This document shows positions 52,491 to 61,164 of a stretch of 64,000 bases of DNA, piece after piece; position 1 is the first letter of the stretch, and each line of letters opens with the position of its first letter. Under the pieces are notes generated by a model that was not told the origin of the DNA, searched no databases, and saw nothing but the letters and a program-made list of their open reading frames with translations. The translations under genes were made by a program, and so were the position numbers. The DNA is taken from assembly GCA_001508335.1 (NCBI GenBank), contig LGFX01000015.1, forward strand, positions 1 through 64,000, in the 5' to 3' direction. This stretch comes from a candidate division TA06 bacterium 32_111. Lineage in GTDB: Bacteria > Hydrothermota > 32-111.

Positions 52491-53765
52491 CTATGGATAA
52501 ATCTGATTAAAAAGCTGATCAGCAATTTCCTGGTCAAGTTCTTTTAGTATCTTATATTCCTCTAAGGCCTGGTTTCTTTTTTCAAGAATTAGAAATGTTA
52601 TGCCAAGGCCGTAATGCGCATAAGCATAGTCAGGGTCAATCCGGATTGCTTCCTGAAAAGCTGTTTTTGCATTTTCGTAGTCTTCCAGTTTTTGGTAAGT
52701 CCAGCCTAATGCATAATATGCATCAGCATCATCAGGAGTTTTTTCAATTACATTTTCAAATGCCTTAACAGCTTCTTGATATTGATTGGTTTCATTATAG
52801 GTCCATCCAAGATTATAGTAGACATTGGGGTAATCAGGATCAAGTTCAATAACTTTTTGGTATGATTCTATTGCTTTCTCAAATTGACCATCTTTATTGT
52901 GAAGCCATCCCAGGTAATAATGGGCGTCAATGAGTTCTTCATTGTTTTGAACTGCTTTTTTGAAAGATTCAATTGCTTGATTGGTATTTTCAAGTTTTTG
53001 ATAAATTTTTGCAATTTGAAAATGGATTTGATCGGCTTCTTCAGGTAAATAGTGAGCAGCCCTCTCCAGAGCGACAATTGCCTCTGAATAACGTTCCAAG
53101 TCTTTGTAAATTAGACCTAATTCATGAAAAGCCGGTCCATAATCTGGCTTAATTTTCAAAGCCTTGTTCAATGATTGAATGGCTTGCTCAAATTCGCCTA
53201 TTTCTTTGTAGCAAAGTCCTAAACCGTAATGAGAATGATAATCATCAGGGGTAAGTTGTAAAGCTTGCTCAAAGGAGTTGATTGCAAGATTAATATTTCC
53301 TGTTTTAAAATAAGTTAGACCTAAACTGTAGTGTGCATCCGAGAAATCAGGGTCAATCCTGATTGTTTCTTTGAATGATTGTAGGGCATGGGAATACTCT
53401 TCCAATTCCAATTCTACTAATCCCAGGTTATAATAGGCTGAGAGATAATTCGCTTTTAAATTTATTGCATTCTTGTAGTAAATCTTAGCTTTTTCTGTTT
53501 CATCTGTTAGTCGATAGATTTCACCAATCTGAAAATGTGCTTGCGGATGATTGGGGTTGATGTTAAGAATTTCCCGGAAGATATTCATAGCCTGCTCATA
53601 TTTATTGCTTTCTAAAAATTGGACTCCATCGAAATATAGATCTTCAATAGACCGATTATCTGCAATAACATAATCAAAACAAAAACTAAAACAGGTTAAT
53701 ATTAGAATAAGCCCCAGAAATATTATCTTGACATTATAGTGAAATAAAAACTTGTTTCTAAACAA
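52491..53765 (-). CDS. Tetratricopeptide-repeat protein with N-terminal signal anchor
   Basis: A 424-residue protein. It has one hydrophobic N-terminal segment (IIFLGLILILTCFSFCFDYV, about residues 14-33), then a nearly continuous array of about ten to eleven 34-residue TPR units with the usual A-Y-Y-x-L-G and A-I-x-x-D-P-x-x positions (for example YSHALQSFKETIRIDPDFSD). It should be exported or membrane-anchored with the repeats outside the cytoplasm. TPR arrays bind proteins; the partner is unknown. Neighbouring genes give no clear link. Confidence 0.9.
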   Translation of the reverse strand: MFRNKFLFHYNVKIIFLGLILILTCFSFCFDYVIADNRSIEDLYFDGVQFLESNKYEQAMNIFREILNINPNHPQAHFQIGEIYRLTDETEKAKIYYKNAINLKANYLSAYYNLGLVELELEEYSHALQSFKETIRIDPDFSDAHYSLGLTYFKTGNINLAINSFEQALQLTPDDYHSHYGLGLCYKEIGEFEQAIQSLNKALKIKPDYGPAFHELGLIYKDLERYSEAIVALERAAHYLPEEADQIHFQIAKIYQKLENTNQAIESFKKAVQNNEELIDAHYYLGWLHNKDGQFEKAIESYQKVIELDPDYPNVYYNLGWTYNETNQYQEAVKAFENVIEKTPDDADAYYALGWTYQKLEDYENAKTAFQEAIRIDPDYAYAHYGLGITFLILEKRNQALEEYKILKELDQEIADQLFNQIYP

Positions 53766-53966
53766 CTGGTCCTCCGTCTACAATTTCATAAAAAGCTATT
53801 TATATGATATATAATATAATTGTATTCTGATAATTTTTTGCTATCTTTGTCTTGCTATTTTTCAAAGTTAGTTGAATAATTCATTTTATCATACTTATTA
53901 ATTATATTATATTTTACTATTTTTAGATATTATTTTGCAGTATTTTTACAATTATCAAGGGATATT

Positions 53967-55148
53967 TTAAGATATGGTGTTCCTTAAATGAGTATTTCTA
54001 GATGTTTTTACCATATAATATAATGTTAAATAGAAGAAGAAGGCAATTAAAATCGGAATAGAAGCCAAACGATAGGCATACACCAAACCAAATTTGTCTG
54101 CCAGCCAGCCATAGAGGGAAGGTGCAATAGTGGCTGAAAGGCCCTCAATAAAGATTGTGAAACCAAAAAGTTTGCCACGAGTCTGATTAGTGCTAACTCG
54201 GGTTAGCCAGGTATTTTGAGCAGGGAAATAGAATCCCTGTGATAGTCCAATACAAATAACCAGAAGAACCATAATTATTGGTATAGTTGAATAAGTTAGA
54301 ATAAAAATAAGAAAAGCAGCCGAAATAGTGGCAATATTAACAAATTTAAGGGGGCTTTTTTGGTCAAGTACTCGACTCATTACTAAACTTCCAGTTAGTA
54401 CTCCAGCAAAAAATAGGCTGATGACCCATGCAGAAATAGCTGGTCTCAAACCAATATAGTCTGTTGCATAGGTGGGCAGAAAAGAAAGTATAGCCCATGT
54501 TCCCAGGTTGCGTAAACCATGGGCAATAAATAATACAATATATAGGTTTTTATAAATTAACTTGATTTGGGTGTTATCGTGTACAGGGACGTCATTTTTT
54601 AACTGAGCATATCCCCAGGCTAAAAGAAAGCCAGGTAAGGAGATTAGCAGGCAAGCCATTCTCCATCCCCATAAGGTAACTAGCCAGCCAAACAAGAGGC
54701 TTATAATTGATAAGCCAAGTGTGCCGGCCGCAGAAAAGAGGCTTAAATCACGACCTTGTTTCTCTGGTTTTGCTTTTTCACCTACCATAGCTGTTGCCAG
54801 GGGATGGAAAGTGGATACACCAATAGCCATTAAAAGCAGGGCTGTCACAACTAAGGGCAGGCTAATTATCCAGATGACACTTCCCAGGAGAATAGATGAT
54901 AATACGAAGCCAAAGGAAATAAAGAGGTGTTTGTGGTTAAAACGGTCACCTAATGAACCAAAAATTAGTGAGAATATTGAACGCAGTGCCACATGGATTG
55001 TTAGAATAAGACCTGATTGAAGGTAAGAAAAAGAGAATTCCTGGCGAAAAAAAGGTAGAAGCAAAGGTATTATAAAATGATAAGCATCATTATAAGCATG
55101 ACCCAAGGCGCTAAGTTTTAGTTGAATATTTTTTTGATTTTTAAACAT
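53967..55148 (-). CDS. MFS transporter
   Basis: A 393-residue carrier with about twelve hydrophobic segments. The loop IFGSLGDRFNHKHLFI between helices 2 and 3 (about residues 62-77) is the family's G-x-x-x-D-R signature. YGWLADKFGLVYAYR in the second half is the matching repeat. The FSFSYLQSGLILTIHVALRS start resembles fosmidomycin-resistance-type (Fsr) and related exporters. Substrate is unknown. The gene is divergent from the PerR-like gene across a 188-bp promoter region. Confidence 0.87.
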   Translation of the reverse strand: MFKNQKNIQLKLSALGHAYNDAYHFIIPLLLPFFRQEFSFSYLQSGLILTIHVALRSIFSLIFGSLGDRFNHKHLFISFGFVLSSILLGSVIWIISLPLVVTALLLMAIGVSTFHPLATAMVGEKAKPEKQGRDLSLFSAAGTLGLSIISLLFGWLVTLWGWRMACLLISLPGFLLAWGYAQLKNDVPVHDNTQIKLIYKNLYIVLFIAHGLRNLGTWAILSFLPTYATDYIGLRPAISAWVISLFFAGVLTGSLVMSRVLDQKSPLKFVNIATISAAFLIFILTYSTIPIIMVLLVICIGLSQGFYFPAQNTWLTRVSTNQTRGKLFGFTIFIEGLSATIAPSLYGWLADKFGLVYAYRLASIPILIAFFFYLTLYYMVKTSRNTHLRNTIS

Positions 55149-55227
55149 AATAGTTTTGACTCTCTTAAATGCATTACTTTATAGCATACTACTAAATAAA
55201 AAAAATTCAAATTTTTTACTTAGAATC

Positions 55228-55256
55228 TTGACAAATAGTAATTAATACTATATAGT
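55228..55256 (+). promoter_or_regulatory. Promoter of the PerR-like operon with palindrome in the spacer
   Basis: TTGACA (55228-55233), a 17-base spacer and TATAGT (55251-55256) form a strong promoter. The spacer contains TAGTAATTAATACTA (55236-55250), a 7-1-7 palindrome with one mismatch, close in form to PerR boxes. Binding would occlude RNA polymerase, so autorepression relieved by peroxide is likely. Confidence 0.8.
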
Positions 55257-55336
55257 AATATTTACAGTAAAATAAATTTATTATTTATAAATTATATAGA
55301 CTAAATTATTAATAAAAATAAAATAAAAATAAGTGG

Positions 55337-55819
55337 ATGATATTTATGGAAAATAATTATTATTGTAAAGAAAAATTAGAGCAAAAGGGATTGAGGATTA
55401 CACCACAACGGCTGAGTATTTTTTGTTTTCTGTCTAATACTAAATCACATCCAAGTGCAGAAAATGTTTACTTGGAGGTGAGAAAACAATTTCCAAATAT
55501 ATCTTTTGATACTGTCAATAGAACAATGACATGTTTGTTTAAGAATGGTCTTCTAAAGATGGTGGAAAGTGGGCATGGGCCAAGGCGATATGACGCTAAT
55601 TTGAAACCACATTATCATTTTCGCTGCTTGGAATGCAAGAAGATTATCGATTTTGAGTCCCCTGAATATGATAAAATAAAAATACCGGAAGATGTTCAGA
55701 AAAAATTTAAGATATATAACCAAAAAATTATTCTGGAAGGAATTTGTCCTGATTGTCTAAAAAAGCAAGCAATTAAAAAATCAGATTTTAGTGAAAAGGA
55801 TAAATTGAATAAAAAATAG
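55337..55819 (+). CDS. Fur/PerR-family regulator
   Basis: A 160-residue regulator with the winged helix KGLRITPQRLSIFCFLSNTK then ISFDTVNRTMTCLFKNGLLK. The metal site region is HYHFRCLECKKIIDFE, and a second zinc pair is CPDCLKK. PerR is favoured over Fur by the genes it heads: a ferritin-like protein and superoxide reductase. Start ATG 55337 or ATG 55346 cannot be separated. The operon runs PerR, DPSL-type ferritin, desulfoferrodoxin. Confidence 0.87.
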   Translation: MIFMENNYYCKEKLEQKGLRITPQRLSIFCFLSNTKSHPSAENVYLEVRKQFPNISFDTVNRTMTCLFKNGLLKMVESGHGPRRYDANLKPHYHFRCLECKKIIDFESPEYDKIKIPEDVQKKFKIYNQKIILEGICPDCLKKQAIKKSDFSEKDKLNKK

Positions 55820-55842
55820 ATAAAAAATTAAGGAGGTTCATT

Positions 55843-56328
55843 ATGGGAACAAGAGGAAGAGAAATAGTAGGTGTGGATGTTAATGAATTAATTGAAGAGT
55901 TAAATAAGGCATTGGCAGATGAATGGCTGGCTTATTATCAATATTGGATTGGAGCAAAAGTAGCCAAGGGGCCAATGAGAGGTGCAGTAGTTGCTGAACT
56001 AGAAGAACATGCTAACGAGGAGCTGGAGCATGCAGGAATGCTGGTAGAACGAATTCTACAATTAGGTGGCACTCCTATTTTAAGTCCGGAAGAATGGTAC
56101 AAAGCCACTAACTGTGGATATGAAGCACCCAGTGATCCAAATGTTAAAACATTGCTTGAACAAAATATTAAAGGCGAGCAATGTGCAATTGATGCTTATC
56201 AGAAGCTCATAAAAATGGTCAAAGACAAAGATCCTATTACTTATCAGATGGCATTGAGCATTTTAGAAGATGAAGTTGAACATGAAGAAGACTTAGAAGC
56301 ATTGTCAGAGGATATGGGTTTATTGTAA
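55843..56328 (+). CDS. Ferritin-like protein of the DPSL (Dps-like) type
   Basis: A 161-residue four-helix protein. Iron ligands are visible as Glu27 (LADEWLAYY), Glu60/His63 (HANEELEHAG), Glu112 (IKGEQCAIDAY) and Glu144/His147 (EDEVEHEED). Two cysteines, Cys91 (TNCGYEAP) and Cys114, sit beside the diiron site, a hallmark of DPSL proteins. Such proteins form 12-mers that use peroxide to oxidise and store iron. The gene has an AAGGAGG ribosome site and lies in a peroxide/superoxide defence operon. Confidence 0.85.
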   Translation: MGTRGREIVGVDVNELIEELNKALADEWLAYYQYWIGAKVAKGPMRGAVVAELEEHANEELEHAGMLVERILQLGGTPILSPEEWYKATNCGYEAPSDPNVKTLLEQNIKGEQCAIDAYQKLIKMVKDKDPITYQMALSILEDEVEHEEDLEALSEDMGLL

Positions 56329-56451
56329 ATTTTTAAAAAAAATTTTAAATTGTCAGCGAAACATAAAAACTGCTAAGGAAAGACTTAAAAGCAAGGAAGT
56401 TAAATGTTATGACTGGCTTTGTCATAAAAAATTATAAGGAGTGTGTTAAAA

Positions 56452-56832
56452 ATGGCTGAGAAACATGAAATTTATAAATGTAATATATGTGGAAATATTG
56501 TAGAGGTACTCCATGGCGGAAAAGGTGAACTGGTATGTTGTGGAGAACCTATGGAGTTAATGGAAGAACAGACTGCTGAACAGGCTAATGAAAAACATGT
56601 GCCGGTTGTTGAAGAAACCGAAAAGGGTATTAAGGTTGTTGTAGGTTCTACTCTTCATCCTATGGAAGACAAACATTATATAGAGTGGATACAGGTTATA
56701 ACAGATAAGGGGTCTTGCAAAAAATTCCTCAAACCGGGAGATGCCCCGGAAGCAGAATTTGAGGATGTAGAAGGTTTGCAAAAAGTCAGAGAGTACTGTA
56801 ATGTCCACAAATTATGGAAATACGAACAATAA
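56452..56832 (+). CDS. dfx: Desulfoferrodoxin (superoxide reductase, class I)
   Basis: ATG 56452 is used because AAGGAG lies at 56436-56441; the in-frame GTG at 56443 is too close. The 126-residue product has an N-terminal desulforedoxin-type domain, CNICGN ... VCCGEPME, with four cysteines for Fe(SCys)4. The catalytic SOR domain has KHVPV, SSLHP-like [14 protein letters not shown] and CNVHKLWK, with the Cys and His that hold the active iron. It reduces superoxide to peroxide in anaerobes without dismutating it. A strong terminator follows. Confidence 0.95.
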   Translation: MAEKHEIYKCNICGNIVEVLHGGKGELVCCGEPMELMEEQTAEQANEKHVPVVEETEKGIKVVVGSTLHPMEDKHYIEWIQVITDKGSCKKFLKPGDAPEAEFEDVEGLQKVREYCNVHKLWKYEQ

Positions 56833-56840
56833 TAATTCGT

Positions 56841-56877
56841 AACAAAGCAGGTGGGGAAATATACCACCTGCTTTGTT
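56841..56877 (+). terminator. Hairpin terminator after desulfoferrodoxin
   Basis: AACAAAGCAGGTGG (56841-56854) pairs perfectly with CCACCTGCTTTGTT (56864-56877) around a 9-base loop. The 3' arm is T-rich but no long T-run follows. Its place just after the stop codon supports operon termination. Confidence 0.8.
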
Positions 56878-57184
56878 AGTATCAAGACCAGCTTGGTTAT
56901 TCAGTTTAGCAAAGTTTGAATTCTATAAACCACAATTAGCCCATTTTTTATTTAATGGTTAAATAAAAAATGGTTCTATCAGAAAGATTAAAATGTGCTA
57001 CCAGAATATTTTTTTACCTGAAATCCTGTGAGATAAGCAAGATTGATCGGAAAGATTCAATTACATTAAAAGATAAATATTGTTTCAAGAGAAAAATAAA
57101 ATAGTAAAAACTGCCTAATAAAAGGTTGTGTCTATTTTAAAGGTTTTATAAAGCTACCCGCTATGCAGGCGGGTTGTTTAGTGA
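56878..57184. repeat. Gap with two hairpins
   Basis: This 307-bp stretch has no gene. It holds a perfect AT-rich hairpin (56941-56955 with 56959-56973, 3-base loop TGG; the arms begin CCATTTTTTATTT) and a GC hairpin ACCCGC/GCGGGT (57156-57161 with 57169-57174) followed by TTGTTT. The first looks like a miniature inverted-repeat remnant, the second like a terminator. The rest shows nothing recognisable. Confidence 0.5.
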
Positions 57185-57693
57185 TATACAAACATTAAAG
57201 CGCATGTTGCACGAGCATTTTCCTGGATTAAAAAAAATATTTATAGTTATGGTGGAAACCCAGATAAAATATTCCTTCTTGGACATTCAGCAGGCGGACA
57301 TTTAGCAACTTTAATTGCCTTAGATGAAAGCTATCTAGCTGAATTTGACTTAAATTCTTCAGATATTTCAGGAGTTATTGGATTAGATAGTGCAGCATAC
57401 CACCTTCCCACATTATTTAATGCTGAGCCGGATAATCAGTATTTATTTTCCTGGGCTTTTGGAGATAATCCACAAGACTGGGAAGAAGCCTCCCCGATTA
57501 ATTATATTACCAGAGGAATAAAACTTCCCCCATTTTTTTCTATAAATACCTGCAACAATATAATTATGATGTGAATCTATTTTACTTCCCAGCTGAAGAC
57601 CACGTTTCTATCGATTATGACCTGGGAGAAGAAAGTGACCTGGTTTTCCCTATACTTTTTAGCTGGATAAAGCATATTTCAGAAGAAAAATAA
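57185..57693 (+). pseudogene. Alpha/beta hydrolase (acetyl-esterase-like), 5'-truncated and frameshifted
   Basis: One frame, open from 57185 to 57574, encodes AFSWIKKNIYSYGGNPDKIF followed by LLGHSAGGHLATL, the nucleophile-elbow serine of esterases. The C-terminal end with the catalytic His (FPAEDHVSIDYDLGEE, ending FSWIKHISEEK) continues in another frame to a stop at 57693. One T missing from the run at about 57536-57542 explains the shift. The N-terminal third with the oxyanion H-G-G motif is absent and no start codon is in place, so the gene is dead regardless of the shift. Confidence 0.8.
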
Positions 57694-57767
57694 GATTGAT
57701 ATACATCAAGAATACATTAAGAAATATTTTTCTAATGTATTGTTTAACATGAATGAATATATAAAGA

Positions 57768-58199
57768 CTAATAGATAAATAAATAAAGAATTAAACGAAC
57801 CAATATTGCTACAATTGCCATAGCCACTAGAGTAGGAACAATCCCCTGTCTTTTCATTTCATTTGCCAGTAATCCGGGTATAATGTAACCAATACTTTGT
57901 ATTTCAATATTTGTGGTGGGGAATTGAAAAATAAAGCTTTCTACTAGCCATTTAACTAAAAAACTGATAAGTATCATGCTTAAAAAACGCCGTTTACCAT
58001 ATAAAATAAGATAGTTAGATAGAAAAGATACAATATAATATGTCATAATAGCAATAGTGATAGTAACCAGTATACGTAAAGGCTGATCAATAAATAGTGC
58101 TATGTAACCGGGTACTACAATCCCCCCTGGGGATAATCCAACTATTTCATAGAAAAAAAAGCCAATAGCTATTCCAATCCCGATAGCCTGGTAAATCAT
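57768..58199 (-). CDS. pgsC: PgsC/CapC-like poly-gamma-glutamate synthesis membrane protein
   Basis: A 143-residue protein with four or five hydrophobic helices. GLSPGGIVVPGYIALFIDQP (residues about 22-41) is the strongly conserved PgsC motif, and GYIIPGLLANEMKRQGI in the second half matches the family's repeat. It overlaps the PgsB gene by 4 bp and would form the membrane complex with it. No PgsA/CapA-like gene, needed for export in Bacillus, follows; the downstream neighbour is a broken esterase on the other strand. Confidence 0.87.
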   Translation of the reverse strand: MIYQAIGIGIAIGFFFYEIVGLSPGGIVVPGYIALFIDQPLRILVTITIAIMTYYIVSFLSNYLILYGKRRFLSMILISFLVKWLVESFIFQFPTTNIEIQSIGYIIPGLLANEMKRQGIVPTLVAMAIVAILVRLILYLFIY

Positions 58200-59380
58200 A
58201 TTTTTTCTCCGTTCACTTTTAAATAATCTATAATTTCCAAGCCAAATCCTTTAGTATTGCCAATACCATATACAGCAGCATTTAACTTGATTTGGCCTAT
58301 AATATTATTAATTATTTGTTCAACATTCTCTTGTTTGTTAACAATTGTAATTTGTGCAGTGGGATATCCAAAATGAACTAATTTTCTTTTACTTAGCTGG
58401 CTATTAGGACCTACTAAAAAAACATGATTGAAGGTCAACTCCTGACTCAAGATTTTGTCAAATTGCAAAGTCCTGCTGACCCGGTCATCTCGATGATTCA
58501 AGATGGCAATTTTTGTTGAACTGTTTATTTTTTTTGGTAAGATTTGTTTAATTTTTCTCCAGATTAATAGAATTGATTGTCTATCATTAGCAGCAAAGGC
58601 ATTAATAAACCAAATTTCTTTCCCATCTTTTTTAATTTTGTAAATTGATAAAGCTCCCGGATCTGGCTTAGTCGTCAAAATACCTTTTAAACAAACACTT
58701 TCATCAATATTTAATATTTTTCCTACTTGTAAAGCAAGCGCAACATTATCTTTGAAGAAAAAATTCTCTGATTTACTAATATCTTTCAAGTTAATTTTAT
58801 CAGGATTAACTTGAATATAATAACTATTTAATTTTTTTGCTTGTTCCTGAAAGGTCGAAATATATTTTTTCTCAGCAGATACTAGATAACTATTTTCAGG
58901 TACTGTCATTTTAAGGGCATCAGCTGCATCTTTTAGGGATGGACCATAAACATCCTGATGGTCTTCTCGTACGTTGGTAATGATTCCGATGGTTGATTTT
59001 ATTAATTTATGTTCACTTATCCATTGAGTTTCAGGATGAACTGCCATAGACTCTAAAACTACAGCATTACATTTTCTTTTAACAGCATTTTTTATAAAAT
59101 ATTTTTGTTCAATAATATTTGCTGAGCCTTTTCTTTTGATTGTTATCTCTTCTCCATTTTCTAAAATTATTCTGGGTGAAGTGCCTGTTGTTTTTGCTAA
59201 AACTCTATAACCTGCTTCTCTTAAAATTGCTGCAATCAATCTTGTTGTGGTCGATTTACCTCTAGTTCCATTGACATGAATTCGAATAGGTATTTTCTGA
59301 ATTCTTTTTTGGTGTAATAAATTTTCGCAAAAACCAGCAAAAAAAATTGTGATTATCATGATTATCAAGAAATTCATCAA
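58196..59380 (-). CDS. pgsB: PgsB/CapB-like poly-gamma-glutamate synthase ligase
   Basis: A 394-residue Mur-ligase-type enzyme. After an N-terminal hydrophobic segment (residues 1-17) comes the P-loop VNGTRGKSTTTRLIAAIL (about 36-53), then AVVLESMAVHPETQW and IGIITNVREDHQDVYG, the family's Mg/ATP and substrate segments. It ligates glutamate through the gamma-carboxyl using ATP. Poly-gamma-glutamate may be capsule, osmoprotectant or adhesion material. In an anaerobe surrounded by turgor genes, osmoprotection is a reasonable guess. Confidence 0.9.
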   Translation of the reverse strand: MMNFLIIMIITIFFAGFCENLLHQKRIQKIPIRIHVNGTRGKSTTTRLIAAILREAGYRVLAKTTGTSPRIILENGEEITIKRKGSANIIEQKYFIKNAVKRKCNAVVLESMAVHPETQWISEHKLIKSTIGIITNVREDHQDVYGPSLKDAADALKMTVPENSYLVSAEKKYISTFQEQAKKLNSYYIQVNPDKINLKDISKSENFFFKDNVALALQVGKILNIDESVCLKGILTTKPDPGALSIYKIKKDGKEIWFINAFAANDRQSILLIWRKIKQILPKKINSSTKIAILNHRDDRVSRTLQFDKILSQELTFNHVFLVGPNSQLSKRKLVHFGYPTAQITIVNKQENVEQIINNIIGQIKLNAAVYGIGNTKGFGLEIIDYLKVNGEKI

Positions 59381-59469
59381 TATATTAATCCTTTAACTAC
59401 TTTTAATATCATTAATGCTATATGAAAGTTATTTGGTTGTAAATAGATGGAAAATAGAATTGAAAATTT

Positions 59470-59513
59470 TAATAATAAAAAAACTCGCTTTGCTTTGAAG
59501 GCAAAGCGAGTTT
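59470..59513 (-). terminator. Terminator-shaped hairpin in the pgsB leader, minus strand
   Basis: On the minus strand AAACTCGCTTTGC (59513-59501) and GCAAAGCGAGTTT (59493-59481) form a perfect 13-bp stem with a 7-base loop, followed by TTTT at 59480-59477 and a T/A-rich tail. It lies about 90 bp before the pgsB start and no minus-strand gene lies upstream, so it could be a transcription attenuator for pgsBC. Read on the plus strand it has no T-tract. Confidence 0.65.
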
Positions 59514-59529
59514 GAAAGGAGGTATAAAA

Positions 59530-59580
59530 ATGAAAAGAATATTTAATGGTTTATTTTTTTTCAAACCAGAAATATTGTAA
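59530..59580 (+). CDS. Possible 16-residue Phe-rich leader peptide
   Basis: Directly after the hairpin, a strong ribosome site AAAGGAGG (59515-59522) precedes ATG 59530 and the short frame MKRIFNGLFFFKPEIL, then stop. Four of 16 residues are Phe, three of them consecutive. Such a peptide resembles amino-acid-starvation leaders, but no Phe or aromatic biosynthesis gene follows (the next gene is a purine nucleoside phosphorylase 323 bp later). It may be a relic. The rest of the gap to 59902 is AT-rich and shows nothing clear. Confidence 0.4.
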   Translation: MKRIFNGLFFFKPEIL

Positions 59581-59902
59581 CACTGATATTTAATATGTCA
59601 AGGATATTTTCAAAAATTTGTTAATATTTTATGATAATCTTTCTGAAAGATTAAATATTATGAAGAAAATCTGGTATAAACATTATTATACTTATATATT
59701 ATGATAATTATATGAAATTATGTGAAGGGATTTCTTATGATTTTGGGCATCATTTTATTAAAATCTAATGAGGCTTTTACTATTTATAAATATTAAGAAT
59801 AAAAAAATAAATTGAATTCATTGTTTATACATGATAATTTTGCAGTATATAGTGCGTAAATTAAATAATATATATTTTAAAAACCCATAGAAGGAGGTTA
59901 AG

Positions 59903-60604
59903 ATGAGTATACATATTGGGGCTGAAGCAGGAGACATTGCCCCCACTGTATTATTGCCAGGAGATCCTCTAAGAGCCAAGCATATTGCCGAGAATTATTT
60001 GGAAGAAGTCTATTGTTATAATCAGGTAAGGGGAATGTATGGTTTTACTGGACGTTACCAGGGAAAATTAGTTTCTGTTCAAGGGACCGGAATGGGCATA
60101 CCTTCAATTTCTATTTATCTTCATGAGTTAATTAGTCAATATCAGGTAAATAATCTAATCCGCATAGGCAGTTGTGGTTCTATCCAACCTGAGGTAAAAG
60201 TACGGGATATCATATTGGCAATGAGTGCTTCTACTGATTCTAGTATGAACAAAATACGTTTCAATGGAAAGGATTATTCACCGACTGCCTGTTATCAACT
60301 TTTGCAAAAGGCTGTAACTATTGCAAACCAAAGAAATCTTTCTGTAAAAATTGGCAATGTTTTGACAACTGATCTGTTTTACCATGATAATCCTAACCAT
60401 TGGCAGCTTTGGGCCGATTATGGTGCTCTTGCCATTGAAATGGAGACAGCTGCCCTTTATACAATTGCAGCTAAATTTAAGGTAAAGGCTTTATCAATTT
60501 TAACGGTAAGTGATAGCCTAATTTCCGGTGAGGAGACTACTTCTGGAGAAAGAGAGAAGACCTTTAACCAGATGATTGAATTGGCCTTAGATTTAGTCGA
60601 ATGA
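59903..60604 (+). CDS. deoD: Purine-nucleoside phosphorylase, DeoD type
   Basis: A 233-residue enzyme of the hexameric phosphorylase family. It opens [20 protein letters not shown] with the phosphate-binding G-D-P-x-R ([10 protein letters not shown], residues about 19-28). It also has [16 protein letters not shown] (about 58-73), [15 protein letters not shown] (about 176-190) for the ribose, and the catalytic Asp in [13 protein letters not shown] (about 203). It cleaves purine nucleosides with phosphate. It has an AAGGAGG ribosome site. It may help salvage the methylthioadenosine-derived purines made by the spermidine operon that follows, which is inference. Confidence 0.93.
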   Translation: MSIHIGAEAGDIAPTVLLPGDPLRAKHIAENYLEEVYCYNQVRGMYGFTGRYQGKLVSVQGTGMGIPSISIYLHELISQYQVNNLIRIGSCGSIQPEVKVRDIILAMSASTDSSMNKIRFNGKDYSPTACYQLLQKAVTIANQRNLSVKIGNVLTTDLFYHDNPNHWQLWADYGALAIEMETAALYTIAAKFKVKALSILTVSDSLISGEETTSGEREKTFNQMIELALDLVE

Positions 60605-60763
60605 GAGAGTATAAAAGCGTCTAAAAGAGCTGAGAGGAGCATTCTGGAGAAGCTTCTTTAAAAATAAAATATTTCTTCTAAAAAAAGATTGATTTTTAGA
60701 AATTTTTCTGTTATTTTATTTTAGTTCATAGATAATTTAATGTAAATAAGAGGGTCAGAAAAA

Positions 60764-61162
60764 ATGGATTATTTAGGAAATCATCTTTTGGTAGAATTAT
60801 ATGAATGTAATTCAAAGAAACTGAATGATCTTGGTAAATTGAAAGAGGTGTTACAAGAAGCAGTTCGTGTTTCTGGAGCCACTGCCTTAGAAACGTCTTT
60901 TCATCAATTTGCTCCCCAGGGAGTCAGCGGGGTTGTTATTATTGCTGAATCCCATTTTACCATTCATACCTGGCCAGAATATGGCTATGCTGCTTTGGAT
61001 ATTTTTACTTGTGGGCAGAGTGTTGATAGTCAGAAGGCACTGGATTATATTGAAAAAGAGCTGAATGTTAAAACGGTCTCAGTAACAGAAATGAGAAGGG
61101 GTAACATTCGTTTCCCCATTAAAATAAATAAAAAAATATCTCCAAAAGTGGGGGTTTGTTAA
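60764..61162 (+). CDS. speD: S-adenosylmethionine decarboxylase proenzyme
   Basis: A 132-residue proenzyme of the small bacterial SpeD type. The self-cleavage site is intact: AESHFTIHTWPEYGYA, with cleavage between Glu62 and Ser63 giving the pyruvoyl group. His68 (processing) and Cys83 (DIFTCG, proton donor) are in place. It decarboxylates AdoMet to supply aminopropyl groups for SpeE, two genes downstream. The start is ATG 60764 after AGAGGGTC. Confidence 0.95.
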   Translation: MDYLGNHLLVELYECNSKKLNDLGKLKEVLQEAVRVSGATALETSFHQFAPQGVSGVVIIAESHFTIHTWPEYGYAALDIFTCGQSVDSQKALDYIEKELNVKTVSVTEMRRGNIRFPIKINKKISPKVGVC

Positions 61163-61164
61163 AA

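Noticed and set aside
56878-57184. Checked for tRNA, small RNA or CRISPR repeats
   Set aside because: Only two unrelated hairpins; no cloverleaf, repeat-spacer pattern or conserved RNA strings.
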